64,000 nucleotides of DNA from Aspidapion aeneum (GCA_963576565.1 OY755039.1:142483369-142547368), one strand, 5' to 3'. Shown: positions 37,584 to 48,274, counted from the first letter of the stretch. Translations and numbers: made by a program. Notes: a model not told the origin generated them from the letters alone.

Positions 37584-38488
37584 CAGGACTTTCCCGTATA
37601 TTTTTACACCATATCTAAAATGTTTATTTGAAAAGATATCATAATATGATAAATATAAAAGTTTCATATTTATTTACGAAGTTTAAGAATATTTATGTCA
37701 GATTGTTTAAAAGAAATTCTAAATGTCAAAATTTGACAGGTCAATAGTTTTTTTTAATGGAATACCCTGTATATTATTTTAGACATTTATATATCTTTTC
37801 TTTCTGATTTTAAAAATGTATATGTTGGGATTATTTTGTTAATCAGTTTTGGAGATACATGCATTTAAATTGGTACTCTTTAAAACATCAAGGCAGCCAT
37901 GAATAAGACAATCGCATTGATACAAAAAGTGATGCTATTGTATTGTCAAATTTAGTTTTAAGAGCGGTTTAAGATGGTTTTTTTCGAGGAAGAAAATCTG
38001 GATATGATTCAATTGTCAACCCTCCAAACCTTTACATTAAAATAAATACAGTAAACACATTGTTATGGCAGCAAATAGCCCTGATTTGTCTCCCCTTGAT
38101 TTTTTAAAGAGCATCAATTTAAGTTTTTATAATCTCCAAAACTAATAAACAGCATAATATCAACATACAGTCGAACCTCTCTAACTCGAACTTGTCTCTT
38201 TTTTTATGCATTTTAACCTCTTTAACTCGAATTTCTATAACTCGAACTGTCAATAACCCGAACTGATTTGATTGTCCCTTTAAGTTCGAGTTATAGAGGT
38301 TCGACTGTATATATTTTTGAAATTAGAAAGAAAAGATCTAAATTTTGACATTTAGAATTTTTCTTTGACATTCCGACCCAAAGATTCTCAAACTTCGTAA
38401 AAAATTATGAAACTTTTATATTTATCATATCTTGATATCCATTCAAATAAAGGTTTAAGATATGGTGTAAAAATATACGGAAAAACCC
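37584..38488. mobile_element. 0.9-kb foldback element with a Tc1/mariner transposase remnant
   Basis: Arms of about 315 bp pair over most of their length. The left arm has CGTATATTTTTACACCATAT and AATCAGTTTTGGAGATACAT; the right arm has ATATGGTGTAAAAATATACG and ATAATCTCCAAAACTAATAA. Between them a short frame from 38065 reads ANSPDLSPLDF, the catalytic-region motif of mariner-like transposases of the WPAxSPDLxPLDFF type. The right arm is split by a 140-bp MITE (38168-38307). TA borders both ends. Confidence 0.78.
38168..38307. mobile_element. CAGTCGAACCTC MITE, nested in a foldback arm
   Basis: Ends CAGTCGAACCTCTCTAACTC and GAGTTATAGAGGTTCGACTG, bordered by TA on both sides, with internal repeats of AACTCGAA. 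It is probably a Tc1/mariner/pogo-type MITE. A second copy is at 43620-43803. Confidence 0.88.
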
Positions 38489-38715
38489 TATACAAGAGAA
38501 AGCAAACGGCGTGCTACCAATGAAAAGGCGCCTAGCCAAAGCCTCACGTAGATGTAGGGGACTGTCCATTTTCATGTACTTTTAAATTGTATACCTTATC
38601 TCTCGCACAAGCGATGAAAGAATTGCAGTGGAATGGGGTATGGCATGTACCAATGATTACACAACTTGTACACAGATAGGCAACCCAACAAACTTAATAA
38701 CAGCAGCGGACAGAT
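38489..38715. other. Spacer, no gene recognised
   Basis: No recognisable feature. Confidence 0.4.
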
Positions 38716-38952
38716 GTCTCTGCCGTGTCATCATTTGAACTACATGAATATACCGCAGAGCCAACTCTTTACCTAATTGAAAAGCAAATTAACAATAATC
38801 TACAAACTTTTCTTCAACCTTTTTACAATTCTGATTTATTGGCATATGAAAAAGTGATCCTTTTATCCATAAAAATCGGGATGAAAAGTAAACTTTATAT
38901 TTCAAAAGTTCGAAAATATCTTTTAATTATAACAAATCCATTTGCAATCTGA
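38716..38952 (+). CDS. Unrecognised open frame, possible gene or transposase fragment
   Basis: The frame is open from about 38701 and has no ATG; the first possible alternative start is GTG at 38725. It reads SSFELHEYTAEPTLYLIEKQ, later LLAYEKVILLSIKIGMKSKL and ends LLIITNPFAI. It looks protein-like rather than random (mixed composition, amphipathic stretches), and a possible acceptor GCGGACAG precedes it. I do not recognise a family. Options are an internal or terminal exon, or a fragment of a mobile-element protein. Nothing nearby supports a complete gene. Confidence 0.2.
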   Translation, partial: VSAVSSFELHEYTAEPTLYLIEKQINNNLQTFLQPFYNSDLLAYEKVILLSIKIGMKSKLYISKVRKYLLIITNPFAI

Positions 38953-39797
38953 AAAAATAACTGACAAAAACTTTTTACTTTTGACTTAACTTTTATTAAT
39001 ATACGGGGTGTGTGTAAACACAGTTAAATGTAACTTCAGAGATATTTCGAACGCCATGATATTCAGCCTTGAAAACAGTTTTTTGCAAATATCGCAGAAA
39101 TGAAAAATGTGTTCTACATAATTTCAAAAAATGCTCCGCCAAAAAGTTTTTTAATTGTCGTGTTAGGGAACGTCCTTAAATTACGTAACGCAAAAATTCA
39201 GGATCTTTGACCCCCCCTCCCCCCCTCGTAACGCATTTTCGTAGGACCTTTGGTTTCTGAAATGTTTAAGGCTGATATAGCGTGGAGTTGAAGGTACTTA
39301 TCAGATCCGTCATGGATCCATTTATTTCAAATTGCATTGCAGATATTTAAAAAAATTGTTGATTTATCTTTGTATATATGTTTAACAATAATCAGACAAG
39401 ATTGTTTAAACAAAAACTCAAGTTCTCGCCAACAAAATCAGACTACAAAAGTTTCAAAGGTTCATTTGAAGATATTGAGACTTTAGGCAGGAAAAAACTT
39501 TTTTCGACATACGCCGCTGATAAAATAATAAATGTTTAGAATTTCGAAAAGATTTATCGGTAACAAAAAGATAACCTAAACATTTTTTCTAAGTAGCCAA
39601 ATTGTTTATACTTTGGTGTGGTTTAAATTGAAATGTATTGACAACATGTTTAGATCATTTATCTCTAGAATTAGTAACATTAAACAGAGGCGTAGTACTA
39701 CATAAAATTATAAAAAAAATAAAAAAAAAGTTTTGGCCGGTGCATTTTATCTGCTTCTGGCGCTAATACCTCCCTAGCCCATTAACACGCTCCACGC
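38953..39797. other. Spacer with dispersed-repeat fragments
   Basis: Contains GGGAACGTCCTTAAATTACG with a C-rich patch (about 39168-39232), which has the look of a common arthropod repeat end, and a fragment of the 408-bp satellite family (ATATAGCGTGGAGTT and TCAGATCCGTCATGGATCCA, about 39275-39325). No coding region found. Confidence 0.4.
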
Positions 39798-39991
39798 CAG
39801 TGGCGTATATAGAAAAATGTTTCGGGGGGGGGGGGGCAGACAGTTTAGGGGGGGGGGGCGAGACCTCATGAGGCCGTATTTTATGCTATTTTATGTTTGT
39901 ATTCATGAAATATGTGGAAAATATCTAAAAAAATGTTAGCTTCGGGGGGGGGGGGGCGGATCCCACAGGCCCCCTCTTATATACGCCACTG
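39798..39991. mobile_element. hAT-like MITE with CAGTGGCGTATATA ends, second copy
   Basis: Same 14-bp TIRs as 35827-36024, but the interior is inverted relative to that copy, with G-runs in place of C-runs. Flanks CTCCACGC (39790-39797) and ATCCACGC (39992-39999) match at 7 of 8 bases. It sits inside an inverted fragment of the 408-bp satellite family. Confidence 0.88.
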
Positions 39992-40354
39992 ATCCACGCT
40001 ATATCAGCCTAGAAATTTTTTTTTATTTTTTTTTATCAGAAACGGAAGCTCCTACGAAGTAATTAAATTATTGAGAAAAATGTGTTTGTTCTACATGGTA
40101 AAAAATTTTATCTAGAATGAAAACACGTTGTTTTCTTTCTTGAGTAAATTGTTTTACCTTAAAACAATTTGTTTTGAAGTAAAATATTTCTTTTTAGTTC
40201 AACGCAACGTTTAGTCTTGAAATAAAACTTTATTTTCCTTCTTTAATTGTTTTGTTTCAGTATATTCTTTAGAGTAAGAATTCTTACTCTAAGGTATATT
40301 CCATTTTGTAACAAAGCAAATTGTCTTCATATAACTATAAGTAATATTTTGCTT
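39992..40354. other. Spacer with a 24-bp perfect palindrome
   Basis: TTAGAGTAAGAA followed directly by TTCTTACTCTAA (40269-40292) forms a loopless palindrome. The rest is AT-rich, and its right border is the LINE target site. Confidence 0.6.
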
Positions 40355-41663
40355 AGGAAGGAAAGATATATGTGACAATTATAGAGGTATATCTGTAACT
40401 AGTACGCTAAGCAGAATATATGGCAAAATAATAAGAAATAAAGTGGAGAGCGAATATAAAGATATGGAGGCAGAAGAACAAGCTGGTTTCAGGGCGGGTA
40501 GATCGACTTCAGATCATCTCTTTTGTATAAGCCAAGTTATTGAAAAGAAAATGGCATACGGACAAGAGCTCCATCTGCTTTACGTAGATTTGCAGAAGGC
40601 ATATGATAGTATACCACTAAATCTACTTTGGAAAGCGTTGGAAAAGACAAACATAAGCGTACAACTAATTAAGGCCATCAAAGAGTTATACCGCAATAGT
40701 AAGGCAAAAGTTAAAATAAAAGCAAAACTAACCAAAGGCTTTCAAGTAAATAAAGGTCTTAAACAAGGTTGCTGTATCTCGCCTACGCTCTTCAAGATAT
40801 ATTTGGAACAGGCCCTTAAAGTCTGGAAGAGAAAATGCCAAAACATGGGAATTCCGTTGGATGAAACCACCTTGTATACTTTATGTTTCGCCGATGATCA
40901 GATAGTGGTGGCTCAGGATTATGACGACCTCGAATATATGACACGAAAACTAATAGAATAGTACAATAAGTGGGGACTAGAGGTTAATATCAATAAGACA
41001 GATTATATGTGTATTGGTGGAACGAAACAGGATCTAATCTTAAATACTGGGCAGCGAATTCAGTCCTGTGATGAGTATAAATACTTGGGTCTAAAAATTA
41101 CAGCTGACGAAACACTAGACAAAGCTATAAAAGATAGAAACGTACAAGGAAGAAAAGCAATAACTTTATTAAATGGAATAATTTGGGACCAGAGTATATC
41201 AAAACATAACAAAAAGCTTATATATAACACCATTGTTAAAAGTATTATTACATACGGCTCAGAAGTATGGCCAATCAAAGATAGAACAGAAAAAATGCTT
41301 TCCGCTACGGAGATGGACTATTGGAGAAGAGCAGCAGGGAAATCAAAAAGAGAAAGAGTTACCAATCAAAGAATACGAGAAATTATGACAGTGGGTGAAC
41401 GTACTCTAGTGGATGATATAAGAACAAAACAACTGGTGTGGTACGGACATGTACAAAGAATGGATGATGGAAAACTACCTAAACAAATATTACAATGGAA
41501 ACCAACTGGCCGAAGAAAACGAGGAAGGCCGAGGAGAAGCTGGAGAGAAGGAATAGATAGTGAAATAAGAATAAGAGGCCTAGATGAATTATGGGCAAAC
41601 AGAAACGAGTGGAGATTGGGTATCGGAAGACGTAGAACGTTGTGAAACCGATAAATATATATA
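40355..41663 (+). pseudogene. 5'-truncated RTE-like LINE, reverse transcriptase with one in-frame stop
   Basis: One frame runs from about 40362 to the stop at 41643-41645, broken only by TAG at 40959-40961. Motifs in order: CDNYRGISVTSTLSRIYGKI, EEQAGFRAGRSTSDH, LLYVDLQKAYDSI, GLKQGCCISPTLFKIYLE, LCFADD (catalytic), then after the stop NKTDYMCIG, YKYLGLKI, SIITYGSEVW, LVWYGHVQRMDDGKLPKQ and a basic GRRKRGRPRRSW tail. The order is that of a LINE polymerase; the 3' untranslated region is very short (AAACCGATAAATATATATA), as in RTE elements. TAATATTTTGCTT at 40342-40354 and 41664-41676 is a perfect 13-bp target duplication. The endonuclease domain is lost by 5' truncation. A single stop makes this a recent insertion. 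Confidence 0.9.
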
Positions 41664-41676
41664 TAATATTTTGCTT

Positions 41677-41965
41677 CCAGAGAAAACGGTGCCTTAGATT
41701 AATTCAGTTCTAATTTATAATAAAACAATAGGAAAGCACAAATTATTTAACTTTAAAGCAATTTGCTTTCATCTAAGAATTTTTTTTTACCATGTACTTG
41801 AAAATGGCAAGTCCGTATATAAATAAATAAATCCGAAAACCATATATACTGATGCGATGCTCCATTAAGAAGTAAGGAAATTTACAATTGTCTGTCTGTT
41901 TACTGTCAAAAAACTGTCATTAGCATTAATGGATTTTGATCATAATCTGATCAGCTCTTTATAGT
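41677..41965. other. Spacer, right flank of the LINE insertion
   Basis: Begins CCAGAGAAAACGGTGCCTTA, the natural continuation of the target interrupted by the LINE. No gene recognised. Confidence 0.4.
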
Positions 41966-42977
41966 TAGGGTTACCAGATGAAAACGTCTCTAACCAGGAC
42001 CAGCCGTCAAGAAAATCCGGACAAAATCCGGACGTCAAAATTTTTTCGATGCCACACACAAAAAATCAACGTTTTTTTTTTATTGAAACAATAACTAATA
42101 AATAACATAATATACCTACTATTTTATAGGTACTTTTCACTGCTTTGTATTTTATTCAACAGCGTTGAATTTTTAGGCAGAAGTACAAAATCGTAAAATT
42201 CTGAGCAGCTCATATTTCTTAAATTGTATGAAGTCATGAGTATTTTACAGAAGATAAAAGCAGCCTATTTCTTTCTTTAGTCCACTGGGTAGAAATACTT
42301 GCATTAAAATATTTTGCCCATTTTTCGTGGTTAGGCAGATTGTGGTCATCAGAAGTAAAATTGTCTGATATGTACTTTTTTAGATTACAAACTTCATCAA
42401 AAAAATTGTGTGTGCTTAAGACCACACGGCAGAAGTGTAATTCAACAAGGCGAAATTAATACTACTACTTTAAGCGGGGTCTTAACATAACGTTTTACCT
42501 TACGTCTTGCCTGTCAGTCAAAAGTGTCAAGTATGACGGTTGAAAGACTAGCGTAGACACTTGATAGTTTTAACGTACGTTTTTAGATCAGTTTTTGATA
42601 CAAAACATGGTTTTACTGGAAAACAATGCGTGATCCGGTCAGTTTTCTAGGCGGTCTTCCGTCTTAAATCAGTTCAAGTAAAACGTCCGTTTTTCCGTCT
42701 ACACACAAAGTTTTACTTGATGCGTTTTGACTGAACAGGCAAGATGTAAAGTAAAACGTTATGTGAAGACCCCGCTTAAAGGTGAATTCACACTGCTAAA
42801 TTTATCGACGATTATTGTTTAATTACATTTTTTGAAACTAGTTTATTTTGCATTATTTGATGTTTATAAAGGCGGCTACTTTAAAATCCGGACGTCTATG
42901 AAAAATCCGCTCGGACCCACCCGGACGTAGTAAAAATCCGGACATGTCCGGATTAATCCGGACGTCTGGTAACCCTA
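41966..42977 (-). mobile_element. 1-kb hAT-derived element with TAGGGTTACCAGA ends
   Basis: TIRs TAGGGTTACCAGA and TCTGGTAACCCTA are perfect, with repeated ATCCGGAC motifs just inside both. The flanks TTTATAGT at 41958-41965 and 42978-42985 are identical. On the minus strand a frame at 42425-42234 reads NFFDEVCNLKKYISDNF, EKWAKYFN and SISTQWTKERNRLLLSS, resembling the C-terminal region of hAT transposases. The element is therefore an internally deleted derivative of a coding hAT. A second MITE is nested at 42474-42775. Confidence 0.88.
42474..42775. mobile_element. TTAA-flanked (piggyBac-like) MITE nested in the hAT element
   Basis: Ends GCGGGGTCTTAACATAACGT and ACGTTATGTGAAGACCCCGC form long inverted repeats (arms of about 40 bp). 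TTAA borders both sides (42470-42473 and 42776-42779), the usual piggyBac target. No transposase is encoded. Confidence 0.87.
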
Positions 42978-43619
42978 TTTATAGTATTGTGCACTATTTT
43001 ACCTTACGGACAAACATACACACACACACGGGCAAACGTCACCATGGTGATCCATGATCATTGGTTCTCGGCCCCCAAGACATATTCCTGGGTGCGCCAC
43101 TGTTACACCATTGGTACTGGAAATAGTTTAAAATTAATTTTTAAACATTTCGTACTAAGTGGGTAATAAATGCCACAATCGGGTGAAATTTGGTTTGATA
43201 AGGGGTAGGTAATAAAATGTTAAGTAGGTATACTTTGCATTTTCAGTTTCTTCTCTTTTTTTTAGATCCAGTATGACAGGAAATTAAATGTCTTCTAGAT
43301 AATAGACAATATCCGTGCACAAATAATAAATCTTCCTAACAAATTAAGACAATGGATATTGTTTTTAATTTCTTACTTCCGTTTAGAACAAAGGCAGTGT
43401 TCTGTTTCAAAAAAAAAATGTTGCAAACCTTGTAAAAAATGCTTTAAACCATCAAATGTACAAAATAACAACTGTACAATTGCTTATTTTAACCAAGAAT
43501 TTTTTAAATAGTTTGGGCACAGTAGTCTAGGTGTTTCATATGGTGGTATCAGGAAAGTTTTTGTTAATTATAGTATATTAAAATAGTTATATTTAAAAAT
43601 TCACAACTTAAAATAATTA
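42978..43619. other. Spacer with a solo MITE end
   Basis: CGGCCCCCAAGACATATTCC to GCGCCACTG (43063-43102) is the right end of the family at 23329-23588 without a left partner. Just upstream is a short CA repeat (about 43017-43029). No gene recognised. Confidence 0.55.
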
Positions 43620-43803
43620 CAGTCGAACCTCTCTAACTCGAATCTCTATAACTCGAACCCCTCTATAACCGAACCTTTTAAGCGGTCCCTGCACTTTTTA
43701 AATGTATTTTAACCTATGTAACTTGAGTTTCTATAACTCGAACTCTCCATAACTCGAACTGTTTTGGTTGTGCCTTCAGGTTCGAGTTATAGAGGTTCGA
43801 CTG
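43620..43803. mobile_element. CAGTCGAACCTC MITE, second copy
   Basis: Ends CAGTCGAACCTCTCTAACTC and GAGTTATAGAGGTTCGACTG, with TA on both sides and several internal AACTCGAA repeats. It is 184 bp against 140 bp for the copy at 38168. Confidence 0.9.
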
Positions 43804-44132
43804 TAGTTTGAATTTTATGATTTTTCAACTTATTATTATAGGTAATTTTAGTTTTTTTTTAAAGAATGAGTTGACAAACTTTTTTGGTGGTCATAACTTC
43901 TTCAAAAAACACAGCCACAATATGAAATTTGGTGAAGTCGTATATCAAAATTATTTTTAAGAAAAATTGTTTTTTTTGTTATAAATACCATATTAATGGC
44001 AATATTTTTGTTGATATTTTATGTTATATATTAGAAACAAGTCTCCAGGTAGAAATAACAATAACATACCATCGATATTTTTCAAAAAGTTTCTGTAAGC
44101 GAATGGGGGCAGGCTAATCCCGGTGTTATTAC
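43804..44132 (-). other. Start of intron 2 of the dacapo-like gene
   Basis: Follows the donor of exon 2 (GTAATAAC from 44132). No further exon could be recognised downstream on the minus strand in the window. Confidence 0.4.
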
Positions 44133-44294
44133 CTGTAATATGCTGCTGATTTCCCCCAAAAATCATTTTTCTCAACGATTTTCTTTTTGCTTTCAAAATC
44201 GGTCTCCCTGCTGAACTTCTTCGTGACATCAAGTTTTGTTCGTTCCTGTTGTTTTCCACATCATAGTTTTGAAGGTTTTCCATTTCTTCTATAT
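44133..44294 (-). CDS. dap: CIP/KIP CDK inhibitor (dacapo-like), second coding exon
   Basis: Bounded on the minus strand by an acceptor (CTTTTTTTCTAG before 44294) and a donor (ATTACAG then GTAATAAC, exon ending at 44133). The 162 bases keep phase: exon 1 ends with one base of a codon, and adding the first two bases here gives DIEEMENLQNYDVENN in frame with no stop. The encoded segment is polar, then basic (SRRSSAGRPILKAKRKSLRK), which could act as a nuclear localisation signal, as expected for a nuclear CDK inhibitor. It has no domain that identifies the family by itself; the call rests on exon 1 and on the phase match. The exon ends with one base of a codon, so at least one further exon must exist. 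Confidence 0.6.
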
Positions 44295-44489
44295 CTAGAA
44301 AAAAAGTAAGTACAGTTAGTTATAATGGATTGAAGTTATTGGCGATCATTATGTCATTGCTTATTTTTGATAAAGTAGGTAGTAACTCGAAAAACATCGA
44401 AGTACTCAAATCCACAGCAAAAAGCAAAAAAAAACCAGGAAAACAATCGCTTTAAATTAAATAGTTGTTTTTTTTTCACGTCTTGTAAA

Positions 44490-44572
44490 ACCACATTAAA
44501 ATCACACCGAAATAACGTTGTTTTAAAAATAGCTTATATTGCAATAAAGCCAGGCAGTTATTTTGCAGGCAT
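44490..44572. repeat. Short tandem repeat unit split by a LINE (left part)
   Basis: AAAATCACACCGAAATAACG and TAAAGCCAGGCAGTTAT recur at 46126-46195, on the other side of the LINE. GACAATTTTACA with GGAATATGACAGCTG occurs at 46058 and 46209. These are units of about 160 bp, interrupted by the LINE. Confidence 0.7.
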
Positions 44573-46043
44573 TCAATCAATCAAATCAATCAAATCAATC
44601 AATCAAATTATGCTTTATTGTCAAAAAAGTAGAGTTTTACAGACAAAGCAAAAAATGGTCCTTAATTGTAAATATAAGATAAACACTTGCTTACAAGTCT
44701 AAGTTGAGGTACAGAATAGTCATTTAAAATAGTGTAACAGTCTATAAATTTCGCGATATATATATTTTTTTTTAAATATTTCTCCTATGCAAATATGCTC
44801 TCTTTCCACCTATCACACCTATTCCCTTACTATTATCGAAATACAACGAAATTCTTTGACCATTAAATTAAAATATGTTAAAATATGTTAAAACATGTTA
44901 AGATATCTTAAAATACGCAAAAACATGTTAAAATATGTCAAATCATGTTAAAACGTCAAAATATGTTAAAAATAAAATATGTTAAAGTTAGATATAAAAC
45001 ACAAGTAACAACAAACAGAACAATCTGATACATACACAAGTAAAATAAAAAAATTTAAATGTTTAAATATATTTGTCAATTATCCTATAACTGGTCCTCG
45101 AAAAATTCATTAAGACTATAATATGCCTTCTCCAATAGCAAATCTTTTACCTTAACCCTAAATATTTTTTCCGAGTGAATGCTTTTCAGTCTATCTGGAA
45201 GCTTATTAAAAATTTTAATACTGCGGTAGATTATCGAGTTTTGGGTTAATTGAGACCTAGGAATAGGCAGTGGTATGCTGTTATATTCTTGACTTCTTGT
45301 TTGGTAGGTTTGTTCAAATGTGTGATTTTTAAATTTTTTATAAATCAGCACCACTGTTTCTAGTATAAAAAGGCAACAAAGAGTTAATATTTTTTCTCTC
45401 ATAAACAAAGGCCTACAATGGTCTCTGATTTTTGCTCCGCAAATATATCTGATGCATCTTTTTTGAATTACAAACACAGATCTGAACAAATACTGACTGC
45501 AATTCCCCCAAAAGGCTATTCCATAGCGCAAATGAGAATCAACAAGGGCGTAATAAGTTGTTTTGGCCATTTCACAACCAAGTTCGAAAAATGTTTGTCT
45601 AACGGCGTAACTACCTATCGATATTTTTTTATTAAGATAGGGAATATGCGAGGAGAATTTTAACCTATTGTCTATATACATTCCTAAAAATTTAGTATTT
45701 TCATCCTGAGTTATTCTTTGCTTGGAAACAGTTAGGTCATCAAAAGAAAATTTAAAACTGAGGACTTTTGTTTTATCTATGTTAAAACAGAGAAAGTTTG
45801 CATCACACCACTCTTTAATTCGTTGTATGTCCTCTTGCACTATTTCTTTTAATATTGTTTCGTTTTTATGATGCCATAAAATTGTCGTGTCGTCAGCAAA
45901 AAGTGTTAGAGTACCCCTTATACCTATTAAAGTTAAGTCGTTAATATATAACAAAAATAACAGTGGGCCCAAAACAGAACCTTGAGGCACACCAAAGTTA
46001 ATTTTGGATAAAGAAGAGACACAACCACCATTTCGAACCATCT
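44573..46043 (-). pseudogene. 5'-truncated CR1/jockey-group LINE, reverse transcriptase
   Basis: The minus-strand frame 46041-45085 (318 codons) is uninterrupted. It has INFGVPQGSVLGPLLFLLYI, LTLFADDTTIL (catalytic FADD), WCDANFLCFNIDKTKVL, TKFLGMYIDNRLKFSSHI, ALVDSHLRYGIAFWGN and FVIQKRCIRYICG, and ends with KAYYSLNEFFEDQL. This is palm to C-terminus of a CR1/L2/jockey-type LINE; the endonuclease and ORF1 are gone. On the minus strand the 3' end finishes in a short ATTG/TTTGATTG repeat (about 44573-44612 in window coordinates), as in LINEs with simple-repeat tails rather than poly-A. The insertion splits a tandem repeat. A relative with the same YYSxxEF ending is at 54096-54860. Confidence 0.88.
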
Positions 46044-46270
46044 GATATCATTATTTTGACAATTTTACAATGGAATATGACAGCTGATCTTGCAATATAA
46101 AGCATTGTTTATTATAGCACGTTAAAATCACACCGAAATAACGTTTCAAAAATAATGGGGACTTATATTGCATTAAAGTCAGGCAGTTATAGTGCCAGGC
46201 ATTATTTGGACAATTTTACATTGGAATATGACAGCTGGTCTTGCAATATAAGGCACCTGTTTATTATAAA
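46044..46270. repeat. Short tandem repeat unit split by a LINE (right part)
   Basis: Two copies of a segment starting GACAATTTTACA (46058 and 46209) with one copy of AAAATCACACCGAAATAACG between them. It is the continuation of the unit at 44490-44572. Confidence 0.72.
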
Positions 46271-46529
46271 AATTGGTATAAAGACTGTCGTCTTTATTTA
46301 AAGATAAATAAACGATTTACTCGTAAATTCAACTTTGTTATATTAATTTTGAAAGATCAACTGTCAGCTCACAATGTAAATCTGTCAAAATACTGCCTGG
46401 CGTTATTTCATAAGCCTCTAATGAAAAAAACGAGCTATTAAACATAAAAAAGTGTGTGCTTTCATGGTTTTTTGCCTTGTGCTATATGTGGGTAAGTCGA
46501 ATGGTCAACAGCTCACAACAGTGCTCTAC

Positions 46530-46690
46530 AAATTTTACGACAAGACCCGACAGGATACATATCAGAACCCCACAGGACACGACAGGACTCAACAAGACAC
46601 GACAGGTCCCGACAAGACTGGACAGGCCTCAACAAGACTTCGACAGGACCTAACAAGGCACGACAGGACACAACAGGACAGGAGTCAAGG
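46530..46690 (+). repeat. Decamer minisatellite (ACAGGACNCR type), first array
   Basis: Repeats of the type GACAGGACAC, AACAAGACTC, GACAGGTCCC with a basic 10-base period and alternating AACA/GACA starts. Small frames such as TGPDKTGQ are by-products. The same motif recurs at 47640-47815 and 52660-52750. Confidence 0.88.
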
Positions 46691-46735
46691 GCTCAAATGT
46701 TTTATATTTTTTTATTTGTTTTAGTCATCAACTTT

Positions 46736-47470
46736 TAGCTCACACATATACTATACTATAGTAGTGTGAGCTATGGTGATCCTAATTTTTTCGAGAAAAA
46801 AAAAGTTGCTCCGATTTAAAAAAAATTTATATATCTTTGCGTTTCAGATGATTTTGAAACTTTTTTGTTGCGCCGTCTGTCTGTCTGTCTGTCTGTCTGT
46901 ATGTCTGTCTGTCTGTGTGTTCCAACGCGTATAACTCAAAAACGGCTTGCCCGATTTTAATGAAATTGGGTCCCAGGCTGGGTTTGGGGTCGAGATGGTC
47001 CCATTTCAAAATGAACAAAATCCACTGAACATAAGCCAAATAAAAGGGTGGGGGTAGATTTCAAAAATTAGAGTTTATGTAAAAATATAGCGTGTGTGAT
47101 ATCGAACGAAAGGTAATTGAGTCTGGAGTTAAACAAAATACATTTTAGTTTATTTAAAAAAAAAGGGTGGGGGTAAATTTCAAAAATTAGTGTTTAAGTG
47201 GAAATATGGCGTGTGTGATATCAAACGAAAGGTAATTGAGTCTGGAGTTAAACAAAATACATTTTAGTTTCTAAATAAAGGGTGGGGATAGATTTTAAAA
47301 ATTAGAGTTTAAGTCAAAACATGGCTTGTGTGGTATCAAACGAAAGGTAATTGAGTCTGGAGTTCAATAAAATATGCTTCAGTTTTTAGTTATATTAGCT
47401 TTCATGTAGATACACTATAACTATAGTATCCAGTGTGAGCTTAGGTGCACATAGATTGGCAGAGTATTTT
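46736..47470 (-). mobile_element. DINE-1/mini-me-like element, copy D (inverted)
   Basis: Reverse orientation of copy B: terminal palindrome (46736-46773), tail, a short TCTG microsatellite with one TATG unit (46875-46917), core with CCCAGGCTGGGTTTGGGGTC, three direct repeats (47045-47390), left hairpin (47397-47443) and left block ending near 47470. All parts are present, so this is a complete short-microsatellite reference for the family (about 735 bp). It lies in intron 1 of the dacapo-like gene, between two minisatellite arrays. Confidence 0.8.
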
Positions 47471-47639
47471 TTAGGAAAACTCTTTGTGTGATGGACAATT
47501 GAAAGTTTTTATGTAGTAGTAACCTTTTTTTTGGTCATCAACTTTTTTTGGCTGCAAGAAGAAGATAATTTTTACTAAACAGTAACAACTTAAAACATTG
47601 TTAAAGGAGAAGAAACGACTTAAAACAGTACTGGACAAA

Positions 47640-47815
47640 TTTTATACAGGACCTAAAAGGCCTCAACAGGACCCGACAGACCTCAACAGGACCCGACAGG
47701 CCTCAACAAGACCCGACAGGCCTTAACAGGACCCGACAGGTCTCAACAGGACTCGACAGGCTTCAAAAGGACCCGACAGGCCTCAACAGGCCACGACAAG
47801 ACTCAAGTCCTGATG
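47640..47815 (+). repeat. Decamer minisatellite, second array
   Basis: Alternation of CAACAGGACC and CGACAGGCCT gives a 20-base higher period. It ends ACAAGACTCAAGTCCTGATG then GATGACCC, very like the end of the array at 52660-52750, so the arrays share a flank and are copies of one locus or element. Confidence 0.9.
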
Positions 47816-47892
47816 GTTTGCTGATGACCCTTCAGGCTAAGTCTCAAAAATCAAAAATATTAGACAATAAGAAAAAAATTAAATAAATGGAT

Positions 47893-48274
47893 ACCTTCCT
47901 AGCTAGCCTGTCAGCACACTTGTAGTGATCTCCAGAATATATCAGCCTTAAAAACCGTTTTTTGTAAATATCTCAAAAACGAAAGCTCCTATAAAGTTTT
48001 TGGTTATAACACAAGTTATTGAGATTTTTTTTTTACTAAAATGTAAGCTCGTGACAGCGTCGAACACTATTTTACGTAAACATTTTTTGAAAATCGGTTC
48101 AGCAGTTAAAGAGCTATCGTGTTACGGGCAGTCATACACACAGCCATACATCACGACTCTATTGCTAAGATAGGTCAAAATACACCCAAATAACACATTG
48201 CCGGCGTTACCTCAAAAAAAATTTCGTCAAAAATAATACCTTTTCTAGCCATTGCTGCGCTAGGAAGGTAAAAA
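47893..48274 (-). repeat. Single copy of the dispersed element related to the 408-bp satellite
   Basis: Read on the minus strand it has GTGTATTTTGACCTATCTTA, CGTAACACGATAGCTCTTTA, GGAGCTTTCGTTTTTGAGAT and AAGGCTGATATATTCTGGAG in the order found at 14171-14530. It begins ATACCTTCCTAG and ends CTAGGAAGGTA on the plus strand, so short inverted ends may mark its borders. Confidence 0.6.
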
